From the NCBI RefSeq assembly GCF_963576545.1, contig NC_083648.1, forward strand, positions 26,677,373-26,741,372: 64,000 nt of DNA, read 5' to 3'. Below the pieces are notes generated by a model, which had not been told where the DNA came from, made no database searches, and worked only from the letters and a program-made list of their open reading frames with translations. Position 1 is the stretch's first letter, and each line of letters starts with the position of its first letter. Positions 58,801-64,000 of this stretch are shown here, in pieces. The DNA comes from Limanda limanda. Taxonomy: Eukaryota; Chordata; Actinopteri; Pleuronectiformes; Pleuronectidae. The position numbers and the translations under genes were made by a program.

Positions 58801-61487
58801 TTGCAAGATTTTATGTTCGTCTCCAGTAGCCATATTTCTACAAAGTTAATGGATAGCCAAAAATCGTGGCGCTCGCATCTCGTGGAGGAGGGAGGAGGGG
58901 TGAGGGGAAGAGGGGGGAGCTGGCTCATTAGCTTTTAAAGGATCGGGCAGTCAAAACAGATCAGTCTGAGGAGGGCCTGCCTTTTTTTAGACAGGGTAAA
59001 AATGGTGCTGTTTTAAATGATCCTTGTGGTATTTTGACTAAAATATGTTACAGACATTTCAATAAGACCCCAAGGAACCATATCAACTTGTGGTTAAATG
59101 GACATAGTATGGCCCTTAGCCCTTCCCCTTCATTTTACACGTTCACGTATAGGGGTAGGCTGTCGCAATACATGTTGGGATGGAGAGGTAGGGCAAAGGG
59201 TAAGGGCTGTACAGCCCTTGAAACAAACATTTTTCAGATCCTCACTTTAAACCAAGGGGTACCCAGAATGCCTTGTGAATCACCAGCAAGCTGGGAGAGA
59301 GACCCACAAATGTAGTATGTTCACCATTAATAAGGATTTAAAAATTATGATAATGATTATAATATCTTAGTATAATTTCAATATGGGCATTTTTTTCACA
59401 ACAACCTTAAAAAAGGAACACATAATTTCAGGTCGCATCCACCCACTTTGAAGACACACAATGCACTTGATTGAACCCGCGTAAAGTAGCAGGGTTGTAA
59501 TGATGTAACAGCTTCTTGAATGAGGCGGTGGACTAGTGGCAGAAACTTGGACTATGGGCAGAAAAGGTCTCTGGTTCGTCTCTGGTTCAACTCCACGGAG
59601 AATCAACAAAAAGACGAACCTGGATTGATCTGTCCAAAACTCCAAGAGGATTCTCCCTACCCTGTCTAGTTCCCCTGAGCAAGGCGCCTTAAGGCTGGAG
59701 CATGCTTCTGCGTTGTCAGGGGCCCGCAGGCACGCAGCTGTAACGCAGGACTCGTTGTCATTCATGGTTTTCCAACCGTTGCGCGGGTTGCCATGCAATT
59801 CCACGCCAGAACACTAGGCGGAGTAATGTTTTTTGTCGAAGCTTTGCCGTCTAGTTAGAAAAATTGGCCGACGCACGTAAGGACGTACGAAGGGGCGTGA
59901 GGGGCCCGGAAGGGCTCCTGCGTCTCCGGGCCCGTGAAAACGCAGAAGCATGCGCCGGCCTTTACTCCCCCAACATCTGCTCCCCGGGCACCGTACATGG
60001 CTGCTCACTGCTCTGTGTGTCCTGCACCAGATGGGTTAAAAGCAGGGGCGTCGTTAGGCCTGTTTTAGGGGGGCTGAAGCCCCCCTAAAATGTTGTTCAG
60101 CCCCCCCAAATAATTATTGGGATTAAAAAAAATAATAATAATAATTTTTTTTCAAAAATAAACTATTGTTTTACACATGGACAAGTTATTTATAACTCTA
60201 ACATGCTACATATGTGAGTGGGTTTCTGGTTTGTATGTTTTCTCCCCCTTCAAATTACAATCCAATAGCCTCTCATCATACTTAACAATAAAAGGCCGGG
60301 CACTAGGACCTTGGGGAGTCTGTATCGCTGCTGCGCTGGCTTTCTCACTCTGTCAAGTAACGTCTCTCATCAAGACAGCAGGATTACAGCCAAGGAGTTT
60401 AGCTCATAGTAAATGATGCACGGAGTGAAATTGTAAGTACAGGTGGTTACAGAATGTGGCTATCTGTAGTTTCTAACGTTTGTTACCTGCTTGAATTTAG
60501 GTTTACTTGAGGCAAATGAAAGGGAATATTGTAATGAGCTATGTTAACACTAAGCTAGCTAGCTAGCTATTTTGTTAGAAAATTTCTCCAGTGAGCAAGA
60601 GTGTGAACGAGCAAATTTGAAATGTAAGAAATAACTATCGACAGCTCTCTATTCTTTGCATTAATATCTATCTCTAGTATTCTAAAACAATAATATCAGT
60701 GCCTATAGAATGTTGATGTTTATAATCAGTTAATGCTAGTCAAAACTAGTATATCCGTCTTTCCTTAACAAGCAGGAAAATTATTTCTCTCTATTTGAGA
60801 AAAGTTCATATTTGTGTTGTAAAATTTCACAATGACCCTGAAATTCTGTCTCTTCTGTTATCTTATACTGAATGAATGCAAGCAAAGATACAGAGAAAAA
60901 TCACAGTCTTTCTGATTGAACCAATCTATGAACTGTCTGAAACAATGGATATCCGCAGCCCCATATGAGCTCAAAAAAAATTGGCGCAAACATTCAACAT
61001 CCTTAGGGGCTAAGCCCCCCCTTTCTTTCAATCCTAGAAACGCCCCTGGTTAAAAGCAGAGGTTAAATTTCCCTACAATTGCATGAGTGTGCTTGTGCAT
61101 GTCTGTGCATGTGTTTGGGACAAATAAATGTATCTTAATCTTAATCTAGAAGGGCTGTCCCAATTCGTAGGTGAAGTTTTCAACCAATTCCCCTTGTGAC
61201 TCCGTTTCAAGAGGCAAGATAACCCTCGAAAACAAGGTGTAGGGTTGTTTTTAGCATTATTAAGAGTGGTTGGCTGAAATAACCTGATGATTCTCAGTCA
61301 GGTTTCTATGAAGGATGTAATAATGCTGCATAAGCACAACCTCTGAGCTGATTGACAAGCATTAATGTGATTCAGCTGCTTATCACAGACCCTTACCTCT
61401 CATATATGAACTCGTCATCTGTGCTGAAGTAGAGTGTGTTGGCTGTGTTCTTTGGTTTGACGTGAAGAGTAGAAAAATACAGTCGAT
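43811..61487 (-). CDS. cdc14a: CDC14-family dual-specificity phosphatase, CDC14A-like
   Basis: Exons: 61397-61487, 50053-50128, 49824-49916, 49644-49723, 49323-49389, 48912-48974, 48265-48352, 47909-48116, 47573-47711, 45934-46138, 45724-45806, and less certain 43945-44082 and 43811-43859. They encode [122 protein letters not shown] and [14 protein letters not shown]. The N- and C-terminal DSP domains are both present. CDC14 reverses CDK phosphorylation; vertebrate CDC14A acts at centrosomes and kinocilia. The exon that should hold the catalytic HCK is not visible between 47711 and 47909, and the flanking phases (2, then 1) do not join without it. A first exon may start at the ATG ending at 61761 (MEPDAAELTK). 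The tail is serine-rich ([16 protein letters not shown]). Paralogue choice (aa, ab or b) is uncertain. Confidence 0.9.
44154..45435. mobile_element. Tc1/mariner-type element split by a LINE
   Basis: Inverted ends of about 80 bp: left CAGTTTGGGCCATAAATATT to right AATATTAATGGACCTAACTG, both continuing through 'caattttcatcattttggct' or its complement. TA dinucleotides flank both ends (44154-44155, 45434-45435). The left half runs into the start of a Tc1 transposase gene (about 44520-44668) and then stops at the LINE insertion; the rest of the transposase is lost. Confidence 0.85.
44676..45348 (+). mobile_element. LINE with 5' end and RT piece, internally deleted
   Basis: Begins CAAGATGGCGCCGCTGATGG. 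It encodes the ORF2 start ([52 protein letters not shown]), then jumps directly to RT sequence ([67 protein letters not shown]). The endonuclease body and the catalytic FADD are missing. It belongs to the same family as 34573-37760. It lies inside the Tc1-type element, so it was inserted later. Confidence 0.85.
46378..46680 (+). other. Acidic repeat-like coding fragment, possibly transposase
   Basis: The plus strand reads [20 protein letters not shown], then degenerate GAGGATGCN repeats ([17 protein letters not shown]) with stops. The acidic N-terminus with DSD.EW resembles piggyBac-type transposase starts, but the evidence is thin. The long minus-strand frame over it (Ser/Ala-rich) is its shadow. 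Confidence 0.3.
50380..50905 (+). repeat. Retroposon 3' region with TTTGATT tail
   Basis: Repeated 'tgttatatgttatatg' and a partial duplication ('catgtcacaagatcacaggtc' near 50489 and 50612) lead to 'caataaactttgatttgatt', a typical fish non-LTR 3' tail. No coding part remains. Confidence 0.55.
50910..54420. other. CDC14 intron DNA without recognised genes
   Basis: No exon is seen. A stretch at 53190-53660 with 'gacataacctcagttatgaacc' looks like a fish repeat end. The rest is AT-rich, with TA-rich tracts near 53870-53895. Confidence 0.4.
54440..57510 (+). mobile_element. L2-like LINE, split by a hAT element
   Basis: The endonuclease part lies at 54440-55050 ([18 protein letters not shown] in one frame, then [20 protein letters not shown] and [20 protein letters not shown]). 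The long open frame 55036-55731 covers the linker ([45 protein letters not shown]). RT starts [20 protein letters not shown] and breaks after LSTG near 55829. It resumes at 56995 with [19 protein letters not shown], then [41 protein letters not shown] and TTGVPQGSV, then jumps to [13 protein letters not shown]. The catalytic FADD region is deleted. Confidence 0.85.
55830..56994 (+). mobile_element. hAT transposon (BED-finger, ZBED/SCAND3-like), core deleted
   Basis: Open frame 56298-57056 (252 codons) starts [20 protein letters not shown]. It carries a BED zinc finger with C46, C49, H66 and H71 (CVLC...KRHLDTKH), then [19 protein letters not shown] and the first hAT catalytic motif LQLDESTD (D191). 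It then jumps to [20 protein letters not shown] and EQLLLHT, so most of the RNase-H core is deleted in frame. From residue 233 the frame is L2 sequence. A TATAAAAG lies at 55963. Right terminal sequences are absent. It is not a functional transposase. Confidence 0.85.
57614..58108 (+). pseudogene. Membrane helix plus coiled-coil reading frame of an unknown element
   Basis: One frame, interrupted by TGA at 57662 and TAG at 57867, spans about 165 codons. It starts [16 protein letters not shown] (a transmembrane-like helix), continues [20 protein letters not shown] and [20 protein letters not shown] (a heptad coiled coil to EKLEKVEKE), then a polar tail [38 protein letters not shown] and [14 protein letters not shown] do not recognise the family. 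It sits between an L2 fragment and a retroposon-like 3' end with TTTGAC repeats. It may be an ORF of that retroposon. Confidence 0.5.
58109..58582 (+). repeat. Retroposon-like 3' region ending in (TTTGAC)n
   Basis: Untranslated sequence follows the membrane/coiled-coil frame and ends 'cagtatataaatttgactttgactttgacttta'. Tandem TTTGAC units are a usual end of fish non-LTR elements. A short duplication ('ggcttacctccatccccc' twice, 58297-58365) lies inside. Confidence 0.55.
58583..59500. other. Mixed repeat fragments
   Basis: On the minus strand around 58840-58740 a frame reads '[10 protein letters not shown]'-like sequence, reminiscent of small coding repeats common in fishes. 58980-59300 looks like a second interspersed repeat. 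Neither can be named with confidence. Confidence 0.35.
59689..59964. mobile_element. PIF/Harbinger MITE with TTA target duplication
   Basis: Terminal inverted repeats AGGCTGGAGCATGCTTCTGC (left) and its complement ending GCATGCGCCGGCCT (right), each about 22 bp, are flanked by TTA at 59689-59691 and 59962-59964. A 3-bp TWA target duplication is diagnostic of PIF/Harbinger. The element is 270 bp with no gene. Confidence 0.85.
60035..61056. mobile_element. hAT element with perfect 8-bp target duplication
   Basis: The element 60043-61048 starts CAGGGGCGTCGTTAGG and ends CCTAGAAACGCCCCTG. GTTAAAAG occurs directly on both sides (60035-60042, 61049-61056). It has no intact transposase. Next to each end are 'ggctgaagcccccc'-type sequences seen in other fish hAT copies. 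Confidence 0.9.
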
Positions 61488-61546
61488 CTGTGGCACAGAC
61501 AGGCAGCATGCAGGAAGGCAGGCAGGCAGGCAGGAAGGCAGGCAGG

Positions 61547-61706
<160 letters not shown>

Positions 61707-61761
61707 AAGGGGAAATTGCATTGTTCACAGGTTTTGTGAGTTCAGCTGCGTCAGGCTCCAT

Positions 61762-62580
61762 TTTTTCCCAAAACAAATCATACTACTGAGTTAACAGATA
61801 GTGTAGAGTGACATAACTGATGACTAGTTCAGCTCCGCTGCCACAAATGACAGATAGAGGAAGTCTTTTCTGCCCACAGCAATAAGACTGTACAATTCTC
61901 ACCTCTTATAGTTTCTATCAACACTAAAACTCTCGGAGTAATCCTGCAATAACTGTGAACTTGTTTTTTCTTTTTACACATATTATCCGTAAGCATATGA
62001 TTCACAGTTCATATATTAACTTTACAATAGAAGATTTGATCAACTGACAAACACAAAAATGACATTTGATCATTTAAAACAGAAATACTGGCCTCGCCCT
62101 TCCCTTCAAACCATGCAGTGGATCAGCCATAGTAGACTTTAGGCAACACAAAGATGTGAGAGCCAGTGTTTAATTTGGGCTAAAATAGGAACATGGTGGA
62201 CTCCTTTACTTCCCATTTCTGTTGATAATGCCACCTAAATCTCAACCTTTTAAAATAGAAAACTAAAATTACGGAATTATATTCAGTTATTACATGTGTT
62301 GGGACATGGTTTTTGTGCAAAAAGGCAGGCCTCTCTTTCAGGCCTGTATTGGAAGTCAAAACCTGAGAGCACATGGCCTTTGTCTTGAGAAAGCCACAAG
62401 CCGCATGGGCTGGAGAATACTCAATCTCCCAGAGTGCAATGTGTTCTCTTTGTACTGAGAAGGTCAAATAACTCCGTCTCCCAGGAGGCAACATGTCCCC
62501 TTTGTTTCAGCATCTTCGCACATAGGTGCGAATATCTACCAGGGTCAACTCCAATTGGTCAGTCTGGTCCCATGACCAAG
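61762..62580. other. Unassigned DNA
   Basis: No gene or repeat is recognised. CDC14 promoter elements could lie here if the ATG at 61761 is used, but no clear CCAAT, GC box or X-box was seen. Confidence 0.35.
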
Positions 62581-62593
62581 GGGCAACCGGGTC

Positions 62594-63802
62594 TATAAAA
62601 GATCAAGGCTCCCCCAGAGTCACTCTCTTTCTCCAACCCCTCGGAGGGCCGAAGGCTGCTCCAGCAGCGCTCTTCTCCACCGACCACCACTGAGGACAGC
62701 AGGCCGCTGGCCTTTCCTCCTGCATCGGCGAGTGGAGGAACCGGATTCCTCCAGCTCAAATATTCTCTTTCCAACAACTGGAGGTCAAAGGTCGAGCTTC
62801 CAGCTCATCTTCTCAAGAAAACCTCCACGCATCTCAAGCTTCTTCTAAACTCCTTGCAGCGACTCGGTGTCCTGCAGGTAAGAACTACGGCTTCAATAAG
62901 CAACTGAACTGCACAGCTCAACAGAACCGCGGAAGCAGAGACCACACGAACCAGAGACTTCAAAAGCCTGAACTGCTAACCGAACTGCACAGCAACTTTC
63001 TCCCTGTCCTTGGACTGGTAACATAATCTGGGCTTAATAATTTTACTAGGCTAAGCAAGACTGTTTATTTGATTCTGTGTGGTGTTTATAAGTTTGATAT
63101 ATGTGGTGATATTGTGTTACAAGTTAAATCAAGGTTAATGTAAGTCGGGCTCAACACAGACCCTGCCATTTTCTGATTAGCATTCTCACAGATCCCGCAT
63201 ATCTCTTCACCTACTTAGCTACGTCCCCCGACCAGAAGGAGGGGGGGGGGGCCTGCTAGCTTAGAGATCTTAAAAGATCACAGGAAGGTGTGACTCTCTT
63301 TGTTAGCCACCAGCGAGACCCTCACACACACACACACACACACACACCCACACACACACACACATCTTTATTAGTTAGTATATTGTTTAGTAATTGGTGT
63401 TTTATACTTATTATGTTTATAATAAATGCTTTCTTTTAACCTTGTCCTGTCATTAATGTTGCATAAGTGAAGTTTGCCAACCTCTACACTGTCAAAAACT
63501 CTATAAACCTTAACTGTTCATTATATAGTCTTTAATAGTAAATATTAAGATTTCTAATTGAACTAGATCTAAATGAGACTGATCTTAATCAATAAATTGG
63601 CTATCTTTTCCCTTCTATGAAGGGTGGTGCCCCGCGAGAACTTAGTCAAACTAAAGATAGGATTTAATATTAATATTTTAAATATTAATGTTTTATTTTT
63701 CTATTTTTGATAACCAAATTTATTGAACGCCTAAAGGCCCACTAGCTTATGGTATCATTCCTAACCATTATTGCACAACATTTATGGTGCCCCGTGTGAG
63801 GC
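62594..63802 (+). mobile_element. Possible LTR-retroelement 5' end (promoter, leader, primer-binding-like site)
   Basis: TATAAAAG at 62594-62601 is followed by a GC-richer leader with a good splice donor (CTGCAG|GTAAGAAC near 62877), an AATAAA at 63421, and TGGTGCCCCGTGTGAGG at 63785-63801. TGG followed by CCCCG after a sequence ending CA is what a retroviral primer-binding site looks like. A near copy (TGGTGCCCCGCGAGAAC) occurs at 63626. The element's coding part would lie beyond the window. LTR borders could not be found, so this is tentative. Confidence 0.3.
63322..63364 (+). repeat. (CA)n microsatellite
   Basis: A CA run of about 20 units with one CCA interruption. Confidence 0.9.
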
Positions 63803-64000
63803 AGAGTACAGTTGGCAAAACTTCATGACTATGCAATATTAATGTGTTTTTCAGTTTTGGCCAACACCAGAAAGAACTGAATTTGGAATTTGCAGTCAAG
63901 CTAAAGGTTTGAATTCAATTCCACTAGTCTGCCACCGGAGTAGACATTCAACCGTATTTACAAACAAGTGCATTGTGGTCTAAATTTAATTTACTCATAA

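Larger units (their letters stand above)
59505..61146 (+). mobile_element. tRNA-derived SINE, split by two DNA transposons
   Basis: A tRNA-like head (59521-59600) shows a pol III A-box-like GGTGGACTAGTGG and a B-box-like GGTTCAACTCC (the latter slightly duplicated, GGTTCGTCTCTGGTTCAAC). The body continues 'tagttcccctgagcaaggcg', is interrupted at 59689-59964, continues 'ctcccccaacatctgctccc', is interrupted at 60035-61056, and ends 'gtttgggacaaataaatgta' with ATCTTA repeats at 61130-61146. Without the two inserts the SINE is about 360 bp. Confidence 0.75.

Noticed and set aside
59521..59600. tRNA gene
   Set aside because: A/B box-like sequences are present but the cloverleaf is broken and SINE body follows; it is a SINE head.

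Overview
This window is teleost fish nuclear DNA. Three vertebrate genes are split into many short GT-AG exons. Between and inside them lies a dense set of fish-type transposons: L2-like, RTE-like and other non-LTR retrotransposons, Tc1, hAT, PIF/Harbinger, a tRNA-derived SINE, MITEs and long microsatellites. There are no bacterial operons, rRNA, CRISPR arrays or phage modules. Most open frames longer than 60 codons are transposon remnants or chance frames through repeats.

Layout. (1) 1924-9199, minus: ten in-frame exons of a FAM151A (menorin family, DUF2181) gene; its 3' exons lie beyond the left edge. (2) 9200-12568: the shared upstream region of two divergent genes, holding a 1.3-kb imperfect palindrome and then a compact promoter with CCAAT boxes, a GC box and an RFX X-box. 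(3) 12569-39042, plus: all 17 coding exons of dnai4 (wdr78), an axonemal dynein intermediate chain. They join to an uninterrupted 775-codon frame. (4) 39043-43810: convergent intergenic DNA with an 82-84 bp minisatellite. (5) 43811-61487, minus: a CDC14-family dual-specificity phosphatase most like CDC14A, with an 11-kb intron full of nested transposons. (6) 61488-64000: a tetranucleotide microsatellite next to the CDC14 second exon, then a possible LTR-retroelement leader at the right edge.

The introns hold most of the transposons. dnai4 intron 3 carries an L2-like LINE tail, a multi-exon transposase-derived gene, minisatellites, two further LINE fragments and a RecQ-helicase fragment. Intron 12 carries an array of one nonautonomous repeat family joined through (ATT)n tracts. 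Intron 16 carries a broken LINE and a Tc1 element. The large CDC14 intron holds an L2 split by a BED-finger hAT element, an unrecognised membrane/coiled-coil reading frame, and a SINE split by two DNA transposons.

Functional links: dnai4 builds motile-cilium inner dynein arms, and its promoter shows a near-consensus X-box 30 bp before the ATG. CDC14A also acts at centrosomes and cilia. The most unusual points are the missing catalytic HCK segment of the CDC14 gene, with splice phases that demand a roughly 23-nt exon that is not visible; the foldback palindrome in the divergent promoter region; and the decayed membrane/coiled-coil frame. All gene models here were joined by eye from splice consensus and remembered homology; no alignment or transcript was available.
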